Source of the DNA: Chloroflexota bacterium
GTDB lineage: Bacteria > Chloroflexota > UBA6077 > FW602-bin22 > JAMCYS01
Assembly (NCBI GenBank): GCA_023473795.1
Contig: JAMCYS010000134.1
Location: 1-40,893, forward strand
DNA length: 40,893 nt
Direction of reading: 5' to 3'
Shown: positions 1-8,001 of the stretch, in pieces
Layout: each line of letters starts with the position of its first letter
How positions within the stretch are numbered: position 1 is the first letter of the stretch
Notes under the pieces: generated by a model
Told to the model about the DNA's origin: nothing
Database searches by the model: none
The model's input: the letters and a program-made list of their open reading frames with translations, nothing else
Program-made: the position numbers and the translations under genes

Positions 1-127
1 GGCTAAGACCGGACGGCCATAGAGCCCTTCACAGCGGGGGATCGACAGAGTAGGATAACGACAAGCCGCACGCCAGGGTGGGTGAATTGTTTGGCCGAGC
101 CCTGGGTGAATTACGTGGCCGTCGACA
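1..127 (-). mobile_element. Terminus of an IS21-like insertion sequence, left copy
   Basis: This 127-bp stretch is the exact reverse complement of the last 127 bases of the window. Identity stops at position 127/128. Read outward on the minus strand, the element begins TGTCGACGGCC. It contains two 24-bp-spaced copies of AATTCACCC (plus-strand 104-112 and 80-88, as reverse complement), each preceded by CGGCCA. IS21-family elements are known for TG...CA ends and repeated transposase-binding units inside their termini. The family call rests only on that architecture, because no istA or istB reading frame lies in the window. The rest of the element lies beyond the left edge. Confidence 0.6.
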
Positions 128-401
128 GAGCGGTCTTTGGACAACCGCGTCTTCCTCGCCCGCCAGCGGGTACAGGCTTCGAATGACGTCCGGTGGGATC
201 TTCCTATAACCATCAATGAGTGTTTCTAGATCATCGGCCCAGCGCCGGTGGAGGCTTGTGCATTCCTGGCACATAAACTCTCTCTCTGATGGTTACCCTA
301 GCCAGCGTAGGACCTTTGCTAGCGGTCTTTGGCCTACCGCACTCCGGACAACGGGCGAGTCCGTCTGTTTCTCTGAGCACGATTGCCAGTTCAGACGACA
401 T
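128..401 (-). pseudogene. Small zinc-ribbon protein gene, frameshifted and cut by the IS end
   Basis: An ATG at 401 follows a good ribosome site (AAAGGGGAG). The first frame gives MSSELAIVLRETDG and then a CPECG zinc knuckle. It loses its partner knuckle when it leaves frame in an AG dinucleotide tract at about 277-286. The next frame continues FMCQECTSLHRRWADDLET and runs to the IS junction at 128. One more AG unit, or one base fewer, would join the frames into a CxxC...CxxC ribbon with a helical tail. The C-terminus is missing because the IS end replaces it. The function is unknown. The gene is either a real casualty of the IS insertion or, at the AG tract, a sequencing error. Confidence 0.45.
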
Positions 402-452
402 ATTCTCCCCTTTCCTGCCTTATTGGCCAAAAGGCCACTACCAGCGCCGGCG

Positions 453-611
453 CTATTGCCCAAAGGGTAGGGGCACGGTCTCCGCCGCCGCCTTTGCCTT
501 CGGCGCCTTCTTGAACGTAACGCTCACCTGGCCGAGCGGCGGCATGTCGATGCCCTTGCCGGCCAGCAACTTGAGCACGGGCAGTATATGGGCCGCGCCG
601 CAGCTAGTCCT
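453..611 (-). pseudogene. 3' remnant, tail resembling a DNA methyltransferase
   Basis: The minus-strand frame is open from a stop at 612-614 to a TAG at 453-455, giving about 52 codons. It reads AAHILPVLKLLAGKG, then IDMPPLGQVSVTFKKAPKAK, then a short end PLPFGQ. There is no start codon, so it looks like a detached C-terminus. The tail (LLAGKxI.MP...TFKKAPKAK...LPL) resembles the C-terminal end of site-specific DNA methyltransferases as I recall them. A matching N-terminal remnant lies about 1.3 kb upstream on the same strand (1884-1944). The assignment is tentative. Confidence 0.3.
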
Positions 612-628
612 CTACCAGCCCCTCGGTT

Positions 629-1764
629 TCACCGGCAGGGATCGGTGTCAGGCAGCGCCGTCACGAACAGCACTGTCCCGCTGGCTTCATCGCCGAAGAC
701 CACACTTCGCCAGACAGCCGGGGCCATGCAGACATCGAGGCTTCGTGCGCCGCCACTACCCGGATGCTTCCCTTCGGGATCGGAAGTCGTAGTATCGATT
801 CTCCACCCGCCGGCCGGCAGGGTGCGCATGTAGAAAGCGAGTAGGTCCTTCGCGTTGCTTCCAGGAACTAGGTACTGCTCCATGTTGCCGCTTTGTCCGA
901 CCGCAGCCGATGGAACCATGATCCTCGCGTCAACCGCGCTGGGTTTGCCTGCGTCGGGCGCTGGTGTTTGGACAGCGATCCGCGTCGCAGTAGTCTCTGT
1001 GCTCTTAGCCGAAGTAAGCTGAGGGGTTGCCGTTAGCTCGGCAGAGCTGCCGTAACCAACAATAGCACCCGCTATCGCCAGTATCCCAACCATTGCCAGC
1101 GCGCCCCAAAAAGCAAGAGCCTGCCGGCGCTGGCCCGACGCGAGCAGCGGCACCCGTGAACGCAGGCCAAGAAAGTCGGTCAGGGCGGCCGTAGCCACTA
1201 CTACGTCTAGGCCCAGGATGACCCCCCGCGTTTGACGACAAGGCACCGATCAGCAGAAGCAATAAGCCCACCGTGAAGCCGCCCGCCCGCTGAGTCCTAC
1301 GTCGCTCGGCGGTTAGAATCGCTGTCCGCTCGTCCGGCGACATGGCCGCCAGCATCGCCTCTCGGAGGACCAGGGCCTTGGCCTTAGCCGCTTCCCGCTC
1401 AGCCTCCTGTCTGGCGCGCGCCTCCTGTCTGGCTTGTTCCGCGGCGGCTTCCGCCTGTCGTCTCGCCTCTTCGGCCAGGGTGTAAGCAGCCATCCATTCC
1501 GGCGTGCGCACGTAAGTAAGCGTGATCTTTCCCTCGGTCCGCCCGCCAAGGCCCAGGCCAATCAGGCCGATGGGCCCCAATTAGGGCGACCCCGGCTGCG
1601 CCAGCCGCGGCCGAACGGCCGACGTTGGCGTGCCCGCTCGCGGCGTTGCTCCCTTGTAGTGTCCAGCCCTTCTTGAGGGCGCTGTTTGCCTCCTTGGAAG
1701 CCTCCTTGGCGTTCTTGTAGGTAACGATCTGAGTTAGCTTGCTTTCGTCGTCGTACCAGGCCAT
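629..1764 (-). pseudogene. Broken gene for a coiled-coil membrane protein of unknown function
   Basis: A good start (ATG at 1764 after GAGGAGGG) opens MAWYDDESKLTQIVTYKNAK. Three overlapping frames continue one another through two frameshifts. The first is at about 1573-1580 (G4C3 on the minus strand) and the second at about 1222-1227 (G6); deleting one G at each restores a single protein of about 378 residues. Reconstructed order: a basic soluble head, a glycine-rich hydrophobic segment (GLIGLGLGG), a long Ala/Glu/Arg coiled coil (EEARRQAEAAAEQARQE), two hydrophobic spans (GLLLLLIGALSS and ALAMVGILAIAGAIVGYG), and an extracytoplasmic C-terminal part with an LxxFYxxxLPxxGW motif. Both breaks are in G runs, so polymerase slippage, homopolymer read errors and true decay are all possible. 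I do not recognise the family. Confidence 0.5.
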
Positions 1765-1883
1765 TGGTCCCTCCTCGGCCTATGAAAAGCTTATCGCTAT
1801 GCCGCTAACCAACTTCTCGACTGCAAGCCGGTCCGATCTACTGGCGCCATGACGACTTCGACCATCTCCTGAACTGTGGCAAC

Positions 1884-1944
1884 GTCTCGTCCTTGACGTA
1901 GCGGCGCAAGATGTCCAGTTGGCGCCGTAGTAGAGGGCGTTCAC
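1884..1944 (-). pseudogene. 5' remnant, N-terminus resembling a site-specific DNA methyltransferase
   Basis: A GTG at 1944 after AGGTGA opens NALYYGAN. One frame away, with a single base missing, it continues LDILRRYVKDET. Together these look like the conserved start of DNA methyltransferases (LYYGDNLDILRRYIKDESVDLVYLDPPF in typical members). The match ends before the catalytic DPPF motif, and the downstream sequence is unrelated. With the tail fragment at 453-611 it suggests a methyltransferase gene that lost its middle. The gene begins about 100 bp past the tRNA-Lys terminator. Confidence 0.35.
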
Positions 1945-2044
1945 GAGCTTCACCTACCTTCAAGACGCGCCGCAGCTTCGGTTGCGGGGCGTTCTCTTTT
2001 GCTCCGGTTTTGCTCCGATGCGCAACTCCCCGCCGAGCCACCAA

Positions 2045-2072
2045 GAGAAAAAGCCCGATTTCTCGGGCTTTT
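2045..2072 (-). terminator. Intrinsic terminator of tRNA-Lys
   Basis: On the minus strand an 8-bp stem AAGCCCGA / TCGGGCTT with a GAAA loop is followed by TTT. It sits a few bases past the tRNA 3' end. The tRNA-Met gene near the other end uses the same GCCCGA-stem design. Confidence 0.85.
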
Positions 2073-2076
2073 TGGG

Positions 2077-2149
<73 letters not shown>

Positions 2150-2175
2150 TGGCGCGTTCGTCGCCAGCAGTCGGG

Positions 2176-2205
2176 ATTATAACACAATCGGTCTCTTGTC
2201 CGCAA
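2176..2205 (-). promoter_or_regulatory. Promoter of tRNA-Lys
   Basis: On the minus strand TTGCGG (2205-2200) and TATAAT (2181-2176) are 18 bp apart, about 27 bp before the tRNA. From here to the dedA stop at 2443 I see no gene, only a short C/G palindrome near 2285-2300. Confidence 0.7.
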
Positions 2206-2442
2206 ACGCCCCCACCAGGCTAAGGCACGCCCACTTAGACGGCAAGCCTATGGCCGTACGCTGGGACTTCTCGACGCGGCCGATGCCCCCCGGGGGGGCC
2301 GTGCCGCGCGCCGCGGCGGTCAGGTCAAGCCAGCAAACGGGCGAGTGTAGCTTGCACGTGGACTCCGCCGGAGACGGCCCCTGCCGAGCCAACGCCGCTC
2401 CATAAGCCAATTGCTCGTCGTCGATCCGGCAGCGGAGGCGCG

Positions 2443-3078
2443 CTAGTTCGCTTCCTTTTCCGCCGCCGGCGCCCGCCGCAGATGCCGGTAAATGTAGTAG
2501 ACCACGGCCGCCAGCAGAACGGCCAGAATGACGTAGTCGAAGTTGTGCAGGAAGGCGCGAATGCTGGTCCAGTTGTCTCCCGCCAGCTTGCCCGCATAGA
2601 CCAGCAGAATGGTCCACGGCACTGCCCCCAAGATGCTGAACAGCAGGAACTTGGGGAAGCTCATGCGCGCGATGCCGGCCGGCAGCGAAATGAACGTCCG
2701 CACCACGGGCAGCACCCGCGAGAAGAAGACGGCCCATTCGCCGTATTTCGAAAACCAGCGGTCGGCCAGGTCCAGGTCGTGTTCGGAAATGAGCACATAG
2801 CGCCCGTAGTGCCGCAACAGCGGCCTGCCACCATAGGCCCCGACGGCAAAGGCAATGCACGAGCCAAGCGTGTTGCCGGCTACACCCGCCAGAACTGCCA
2901 GCCAGAAGTCCCACACCCCCCGCGCCACCATCCAGCCGGCCATCGGCAGAACGAGTTCGCTGGGCAACGGGATGCAGGCGCTCTCGATGGTCATTGCCAC
3001 GACGACTCCCAAGTAGCCCATGCTGGCGAAGAGGTGCTCGAGGAAAGGGATTACCATTTGCTCTAGCGCGGCGGTCAA
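2443..3078 (-). CDS. DedA-family membrane protein (VTT/SNARE-associated domain)
   Basis: The protein has 211 residues, the normal DedA length, and is predicted to be an inner-membrane protein with four to five hydrophobic spans. Family marks are visible: the acidic residue in the first membrane region (AMTIESACIPLPSELVLP), the glycine-rich GNTLGS stretch, and the conserved FFSRVLPVVRTFISLPAGIA segment that carries the essential arginines. DedA proteins affect envelope integrity and lipid carrier recycling; some members flip undecaprenyl phosphate or other phospholipids. Which lipid applies here cannot be told. It is a single-gene unit on the minus strand, upstream of tRNA-Lys and downstream of the MFS gene. 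Confidence 0.9.
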   Translation of the reverse strand: MTAALEQMVIPFLEHLFASMGYLGVVVAMTIESACIPLPSELVLPMAGWMVARGVWDFWLAVLAGVAGNTLGSCIAFAVGAYGGRPLLRHYGRYVLISEHDLDLADRWFSKYGEWAVFFSRVLPVVRTFISLPAGIARMSFPKFLLFSILGAVPWTILLVYAGKLAGDNWTSIRAFLHNFDYVILAVLLAAVVYYIYRHLRRAPAAEKEAN

Positions 3079-3202
3079 CTCAGTCTCCTCAGAAGTAAGT
3101 GGCAGCCGGCGCTCTCAGCAGCCGCTGCCGGCGCACATTATAGGGGCAAGCACGACACCCCCGCAAGCAGTGCTCCCCGCAGGTTTGCAGGAGCCGCGCC
3201 AG

Positions 3203-4525
3203 TTACAACCTGTGGTCCGCTCGCCACTGTGCTAAGCGGTCGGCGAACCTGTCCGTGCTCACAGCCCAGATCGCCAGCACACCGACCGAGACCAGGATGA
3301 TCACCACGTTGATGCCGACGAGGTCGGCCATGGCGCCGACGAAGACGAGGGGCAAGATGGAGGCGACGTTTCCGAGGACGATTTGCACGGCGAAGATGCG
3401 CCCACGCGTGCTGGCGGGCGCCCTTTCCATCAGTATGGTCTGCGAGGGGATAATCACGAACGATAACGCCAGACCCAGGATCGCGGCGATGACCATCACG
3501 ATCGGCACGACGCTGGCCCCGCCGGGCACGGCCGCCCAGCTCAACGCAGGCGCGATCACGGCATCGCCAAGGTTGCGCACCACGGCCAGCGCATTCAGGA
3601 AGACGGCGATCATTGCCAGTCCCGTTGCTACCAGCCTCTCCTTGCTCAGACGCGCGGTCAGCCTGCCCATTAGACTAGTGCCGATGATCACCCCCAAGCC
3701 CGCCGGGGCAAGCACGTACACGGCGTCGTCGGGACGGATGCCGAGCACGGCGACCACGTAGCGGGGGGCCAGCTCGCTCACGATCAGCATCAGGGCCGAG
3801 GCGGTGGTCAGGTGCAGCATAGCCAGCGAGGTGCGCCTGTCGGAGGTGATGAAGCGCCAGCTATCGATCACGTCGTTCCAGACGTGCTGCACCATGGCGC
3901 TCTTGTCAATGCCCGCCAGGGTCCTCTCGGGCGGTGCCTCGGCGGGCAGCTGCCAGACCAGTATCCCTGCCGCCCCAAAGGCGGCAGCGGCGGCGAAGAA
4001 CAGCACCTGCGGGCCGAAGAACTTGACGAGCGGTGGCCCCAGCAGCACGAGGCCCGCCATCTGGGCGGCGTTGTAGGTCAGGTTGAAGAGCGAATTCGCC
4101 GTTATTAGCTGCCGTTTTGAAACCAGCTGGGGGATTTTTGCCGCCTCCGCCGGCGCGAAGAACTGGGTTACCGTCGAGGAGACGAAGTTGACCGCGAAGA
4201 CGAAGGCCAGGGAGCGGTCGTACAGGAGGTATCCCAGGACGACGAGGGCGCGCAGGAAGTTGGTGCTGACTAGCACCTGCCGCTTGCTCATCCGGTCGAC
4301 TAGCGCTCCCGCCACCATGCCCAGCAGGATGGAGGGTATGATCGTCGTCAGTATCGCCAGGCCCATCTGAGCTGTGGAGTGGGTGTATTCCTCGACTACA
4401 ACCAGCAGGCCGAACCAAATTGCGTTCTGGGCCGTTTGCGACACCGCCTGGGCCAACCAGAGAAACATGAAGTTGCGGTTGCGATATATGGCTATGTCGG
4501 CTGTCTCGGGGTTCACTTGCGCCAT
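3203..4525 (-). CDS. Major facilitator superfamily transporter (MFS_3 / EntS-like exporter)
   Basis: This is a polytopic membrane protein of about 440 residues with the expected 12 hydrophobic spans. The loop between TM2 and TM3 carries the MFS signature GALVDRMSKRQVLV (G-x-x-x-D-R-x-x-K/R-R). TM1 begins with RNFMFLWLAQAVSQ, typical of the EntS/MFS_3 group of small-molecule exporters. I chose ATG 4525 (MAQVNPETADIAIYRN), because the frame open further upstream is Arg-rich and overlaps the DUF951 gene; the ribosome site there is weak. It is the last gene of the group pyrF-DUF951-MFS. The substrate is unknown. Confidence 0.85.
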   Translation of the reverse strand: MAQVNPETADIAIYRNRNFMFLWLAQAVSQTAQNAIWFGLLVVVEEYTHSTAQMGLAILTTIIPSILLGMVAGALVDRMSKRQVLVSTNFLRALVVLGYLLYDRSLAFVFAVNFVSSTVTQFFAPAEAAKIPQLVSKRQLITANSLFNLTYNAAQMAGLVLLGPPLVKFFGPQVLFFAAAAAFGAAGILVWQLPAEAPPERTLAGIDKSAMVQHVWNDVIDSWRFITSDRRTSLAMLHLTTASALMLIVSELAPRYVVAVLGIRPDDAVYVLAPAGLGVIIGTSLMGRLTARLSKERLVATGLAMIAVFLNALAVVRNLGDAVIAPALSWAAVPGGASVVPIVMVIAAILGLALSFVIIPSQTILMERAPASTRGRIFAVQIVLGNVASILPLVFVGAMADLVGINVVIILVSVGVLAIWAVSTDRFADRLAQWRADHRL

Positions 4526-4562
4526 GTGGTCATGGAGCGGACGCTTGCCGGGAGCCAAGTCC

Positions 4563-4817
4563 CTAGGCCTCGTCGCTACCCGGCGCCTCCGCTGCCGGCG
4601 ACGAAGGCGGCCTGAGGGCAGGGGCCGGCTCGCCGCGCGAGATGAATGCCTTGATGCGCCGCTCAAACGTGCTGCGGGGAATCAGCACGCGACGGTTGCA
4701 CTTGAGGCAGCGAATGCCGATGTCCGCGCCCAGCCGCACCACGCGCCACTCGAAGCTGCCACAGGGGTGCTGCTTGCGCATACTAACCACGTCGCCGAGC
4801 CGAATCTCCATTACCAT
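4563..4817 (-). CDS. DUF951 family protein (YyzM-like)
   Basis: This is an 84-residue protein. The first 60 residues match the DUF951 pattern: a start like [19 protein letters not shown], then [18 protein letters not shown], then [18 protein letters not shown]. It has one CLKC pair and an HPCG motif that may bind metal. The last 25 residues are Pro/Ala/Glu-rich and outside the family domain. The ATG lies inside the end of pyrF (ATGGTAATG, with the pyrF TAA embedded), so the two are translationally coupled. Small DUF951 proteins are widespread in Firmicutes and Chloroflexota without a settled function; the C-terminal tail extension here is unusual. Confidence 0.85.
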   Translation of the reverse strand: MVMEIRLGDVVSMRKQHPCGSFEWRVVRLGADIGIRCLKCNRRVLIPRSTFERRIKAFISRGEPAPALRPPSSPAAEAPGSDEA

Positions 4818-5671
4818 TGGCGATACCTGTTGATCTCTGCCCGCAACGCCGTGGCCGCCCGCCTTGCCGCCGTTGCGAAGTCGTCTCCAGCCGAGGCGTA
4901 GATGATGCCGCGAGAGGAGTTAATGATGGCGAGCTCCCCCTGATCATTTACGCCATAGCGGACGGCCCGCTCCAAATCTCCGGATTGGGCGCCCACGCCT
5001 GGAATGAGCACCGGCAACTCGGGGGCCACCGCCCGCACGCGGCGTATCTCCTCGGGGAACGTTGCTCCGACCACCAGACCCAGATTGCCGTTGGCGTTGG
5101 CCGCGGCGACCCGCCGTGCCACCACGAGATAGAGCGGTAGCGGCTCTTCGCCTGCCCCCGGCGATAGCAGCAAATCCTGGAATTCTCCCGCTCCCGGGTT
5201 TGACGTGCGGCAGAGAACGAATACGCCCCGGTCCACTCGCTGGCTGAAGGGCTGCAGGGCTGCCAGCCCCAGGTAGGGGCTGGCCGTAACCGCGTCACAG
5301 CCCAGCGTTTCGAACAGGGCGCGGGCGTAAGCCTCCATCGTGTGGCCTACGTCGCCGCGCTTGGCGTCGGCGATCACCGGCACGTCGCGGGGAATCAGCT
5401 CCAACGTTCTGGCCAGCAGCTCCCAGCCGGCGACCCCCAGCGCCTCGTAGAAGGCCAGATTGGGCTTGTAGGCGCAGACCAGGTCGGCCGTAGCCTCGAC
5501 GATGGCCCTGTTGAACGCTAGATAGCCGCCAGGCGCATCGCGCACGCCCGGCGGCAGCCGCGACGGCTCGATGTCGAGGCCCACGCAGAGTAGACTGCGG
5601 TTGCGCCGCGCCGACGCCAACAGTTTTTCTACGAAGGTCGTCAGTGCCCCTCCTGTGCCGGCTGCGGCCAA
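4811..5671 (-). CDS. pyrF: Orotidine 5'-phosphate decarboxylase
   Basis: This enzyme decarboxylates OMP to UMP, the last step of de novo pyrimidine synthesis. It is a TIM barrel of about 280 residues of the longer type-2 (mycobacterial/myxococcal) subfamily. The catalytic motif DAKRGD lies at residues 102-107, the N-terminal [14 protein letters not shown] at 27-40, and the phosphate-binding end has [10 protein letters not shown]. The start is uncertain. The frame opens with TTG at 5671 without a ribosome site, while AGGAGG (5654-5649) sits 4 bp before an in-frame CTG at 5644, giving [10 protein letters not shown], which matches usual family starts better. It overlaps DUF951. pyrG, later in the same pathway, is 30 kb away. 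Confidence 0.93.
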   Translation of the reverse strand: MAAAGTGGALTTFVEKLLASARRNRSLLCVGLDIEPSRLPPGVRDAPGGYLAFNRAIVEATADLVCAYKPNLAFYEALGVAGWELLARTLELIPRDVPVIADAKRGDVGHTMEAYARALFETLGCDAVTASPYLGLAALQPFSQRVDRGVFVLCRTSNPGAGEFQDLLLSPGAGEEPLPLYLVVARRVAAANANGNLGLVVGATFPEEIRRVRAVAPELPVLIPGVGAQSGDLERAVRYGVNDQGELAIINSSRGIIYASAGDDFATAARRAATALRAEINRYRQW

Positions 5672-5790
5672 CTATAGCATATGGTCTGGAGGGTGTACAG
5701 CCAGGCCGCTGGGCTGCCTGGCCCATGGCAAGGTGAAGCTATGGTGATGGATTGCCTGGACTCCTAATAGTCGCAGTTCCAGGTTGGCAG

Positions 5791-5819
5791 TTGACGGCAT
5801 TCTAGGCGCATGGTAGATT
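5791..5819 (+). promoter_or_regulatory. Promoter of the marR-RND efflux genes
   Basis: TTGACG (5791-5796) and TAGATT (5814-5819) are 17 bp apart with a TGG extension before the -10 box. Downstream, TTCG-N6-CGAA (5859-5872) is a small dyad between promoter and start that could be an operator for the MarR product. The operator role is inference. Confidence 0.6.
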
Positions 5820-5889
5820 TGCTTTCACTAGGTCGTACTGTTTGTGTGCCACGAAGTATTCGTTTTGGCGAACGGTTGGAGGGCAAGTA

Positions 5890-6375
5890 ATGGTTGACTC
5901 GTCTTCGGAGACGGAGCGCCGAGGCTTGATCGGCGACGTGATGAGCCTCGAAGGCTGGCTGTACTGGCAGGTTCGCGCCGGCTACTTCGATCAGTGGCTG
6001 AGCATCGAGGTGACTATGCCCCAGCTCAAAACCCTCATCCTGGTCTACGGTAGCGAGCAGCAGTGTCTGCGCATGGGCCAGCTGGCGTCGTCGCTGGGAG
6101 TGGCCTTGTCTACTGCCACCGGCATAGTTGACCGCCTAGTGGAGCAGGGTTTGCTCGTTCGTCAGGAGGACCCGGAAGACCGCCGCCTGGTGGTAGTCCG
6201 CCTCACTGAGAAGGGTCGCGAGACCATCGAACTTCCCCATCGCGTGAGCCAACAAAACATGTTGTCTCTCCTCGAGAAGCTTTCGTTGCCGGAGCTGCGC
6301 ATTCTGGCTCAGGCTCTGGGGGCGCTGCACGACGTGGCCCCCGACCTGATTCCTTCCCACAGGATCTCGGTGTGA
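5890..6375 (+). CDS. MarR-family transcriptional regulator
   Basis: The protein has about 161 residues. I start at ATG 5890 because GGAGGG lies 6 bp upstream; the frame extends to an ATG at 5842 without a ribosome site. The winged helix-turn-helix is clear: LRMGQLASSLGVALSTATGI as helix-turn-helix, then VDRLVEQGLLVRQEDPEDRR as recognition helix and wing with the diagnostic D-x-R-D/R motif, then VVVRLTEKGRE. The gene leads a three-gene unit with an efflux adaptor and RND permease, so it probably represses them and is relieved by a ligand. Binding to the dyad at 5859-5872 is a guess. Confidence 0.9.
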   Translation: MVDSSSETERRGLIGDVMSLEGWLYWQVRAGYFDQWLSIEVTMPQLKTLILVYGSEQQCLRMGQLASSLGVALSTATGIVDRLVEQGLLVRQEDPEDRRLVVVRLTEKGRETIELPHRVSQQNMLSLLEKLSLPELRILAQALGALHDVAPDLIPSHRISV

Positions 6376-6434
6376 ATCGGATCTGTCGTCGAGCGTCTGT
6401 TGGCCTTCAGTGACATAAGGAGATTGCACCGGTT

Positions 6435-7997
6435 ATGAGCAAGAGCGTGCTGACCAAGGTGGTTATTCTGGGTTCGGTGCTGCTGACAATGGCTGGCTGC
6501 ACGAGCAACTCGGCGGCGCCCACTCCCGTGGCCACCCCGCCGCCGACCGCGGTGACCGTGGTGAAGGCGGCGAGGGGCTCGATCGAGGCCAGCCTGGTAT
6601 ACCCCGGCAACGTGCAGACGCGGGCCCAGGTGCCTATCGTGCCGGAGGTTGCCGGCAGACTCAAGCGCCTGGCGGTAGACGTGGGCAGTGAGGTGAAAGC
6701 GGGCGACGTCATAGCCGAGGTCGATGCCTCCGCCTATGACTTGCAGGTGGCCCAGGCGGAAGCGGCCCTGGCGGGCGCCCAGGCCAAGAAGGCTTCGTTG
6801 GAAGCCGGCGCGCGCGACGAGCAGGTAGCGCTGGCCAGCGCGAACCTGAAGGCGGCGCAAGAGAGACTCGCCACCATGAACGATGGAGGTCGAGCCGAGA
6901 CTATCGCCCAGGCCGAGGCCAACCTAGCTGCGGCGCAGGCCCGCCTCGACCAGGCCAAGAAGGGTCCGACGCCCGAGCAGTTGGCTATCGCCGAACAGCA
7001 ACTGAAGATAGCCAAGGATCAGGAATACCTCACCCAACAGAACGTGGAGGAGCTATCGCGTCGCACCAACGATGGCACGAGCCACTCACTCCAAACCCCG
7101 TTATTCTCCAAGGACATTGGCGGAGCGCAGTCCGGCGTCGCCTACGAGAATACCAAACTAGTTGAGGCGCAGATCGCCCAGCTCACCGCCCCGCCCACAC
7201 CGGAGCAGCTGGCTCAGCTGCAGGCGGCGGTGGACGTCGCCAGCCAGCAGCTGGCCCTGGCGAAGGCACCGTATTCTTCTCACGACATAGGCCAGGCCGA
7301 GAGCGCGGTCGCAGCGGCAGAGCAGCAGCTCTCTCTGGCCAAGAACCCCTACACGGCCAACGACCTTAACGCCGCGAAAGCCGCTGTTCAGCAAGCGCAG
7401 GTCGCCGTCGATCTGGCCAAGCTGCAGCGGCAGAAGGCGACCATCATCTCGCCTCTCGAGGGCATCGTGGCCCAGCGGCTGACCGCCGAGGGCTCGATGG
7501 TGGGCCCCACCGGACCGATCCTGGTGATGGTGGCGCGGGATGTGGAGGTCTCAGTGCAGGTCGAGGAGGCCCGGCTGAGCCGGGTGCGAGTAGGCCAGGC
7601 GGCGACGCTCAGCGTGGCAGCCTATCCCGGGGAGAAGTTCCCCGCCGAATTATCGGCGATTGCGCCCTCCATCGACCAGCGCAGTCGCGCTGCCCAGGTT
7701 AAGATCAGGCCCAAGTCGGATCCGCGACTTCTGGACGGCATGTTCGCCCAGGTCTCGATAGTCACCGGGCAGCAGTCGGACGCGCTCCTGGTGCCAGCCA
7801 CGGCCGTAGTAGACCGCGACGGCAAGAAGGTGCTCTTCGTCAGCAACGGGGGCTCCGCCGAACTACGCGAGGTCAAGCTTGGTTTCGTCAACGGCAAGGT
7901 GGTCGAGGTGGTAAAGGGCGTCGCCGAGGGAGAGGATGTCGTCACCAGTGGCGCCGATGGACTGAGCAACGGCCAGCCGATCGCGGTCAACGGCTAA
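6435..7997 (+). CDS. RND efflux periplasmic adaptor lipoprotein (HlyD/MFP family)
   Basis: This 520-residue membrane fusion protein links the RND permease to the outside. A lipoprotein signal is visible (SVLLTMAGC, lipidated Cys at about residue 21). Next come the lipoyl half (VPIVPEVAGRLKRLAVDVGS), a very long coiled-coil hairpin, the second lipoyl half (ATIISPLEGIVAQRLTAEGS), a beta-barrel, and the membrane-proximal domain ending in DGLSNGQPIAVNG. The hairpin is longer than in typical 350-400-residue adaptors and is built from repeats, such as LALAKAPYSSHDIGQAESAV followed by LSLAKNPYTANDLNAAKAAV. Five bases separate its stop codon from the permease start. No TolC-type gene is nearby. Confidence 0.93.
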   Translation: MSKSVLTKVVILGSVLLTMAGCTSNSAAPTPVATPPPTAVTVVKAARGSIEASLVYPGNVQTRAQVPIVPEVAGRLKRLAVDVGSEVKAGDVIAEVDASAYDLQVAQAEAALAGAQAKKASLEAGARDEQVALASANLKAAQERLATMNDGGRAETIAQAEANLAAAQARLDQAKKGPTPEQLAIAEQQLKIAKDQEYLTQQNVEELSRRTNDGTSHSLQTPLFSKDIGGAQSGVAYENTKLVEAQIAQLTAPPTPEQLAQLQAAVDVASQQLALAKAPYSSHDIGQAESAVAAAEQQLSLAKNPYTANDLNAAKAAVQQAQVAVDLAKLQRQKATIISPLEGIVAQRLTAEGSMVGPTGPILVMVARDVEVSVQVEEARLSRVRVGQAATLSVAAYPGEKFPAELSAIAPSIDQRSRAAQVKIRPKSDPRLLDGMFAQVSIVTGQQSDALLVPATAVVDRDGKKVLFVSNGGSAELREVKLGFVNGKVVEVVKGVAEGEDVVTSGADGLSNGQPIAVNG

Positions 7998-8001
7998 GAC
8001 G

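Noticed and set aside
2280-2310. C-run/G-run palindrome (CCCCCCGGGGGGG) as a regulatory site
   Set aside because: It is a simple-sequence palindrome in a GC-rich spacer with no promoter or gene next to it.
2482-3066. 194-codon plus-strand frame
   Set aside because: It is antisense to dedA and Gln/His/Arg-rich, with no ribosome site.
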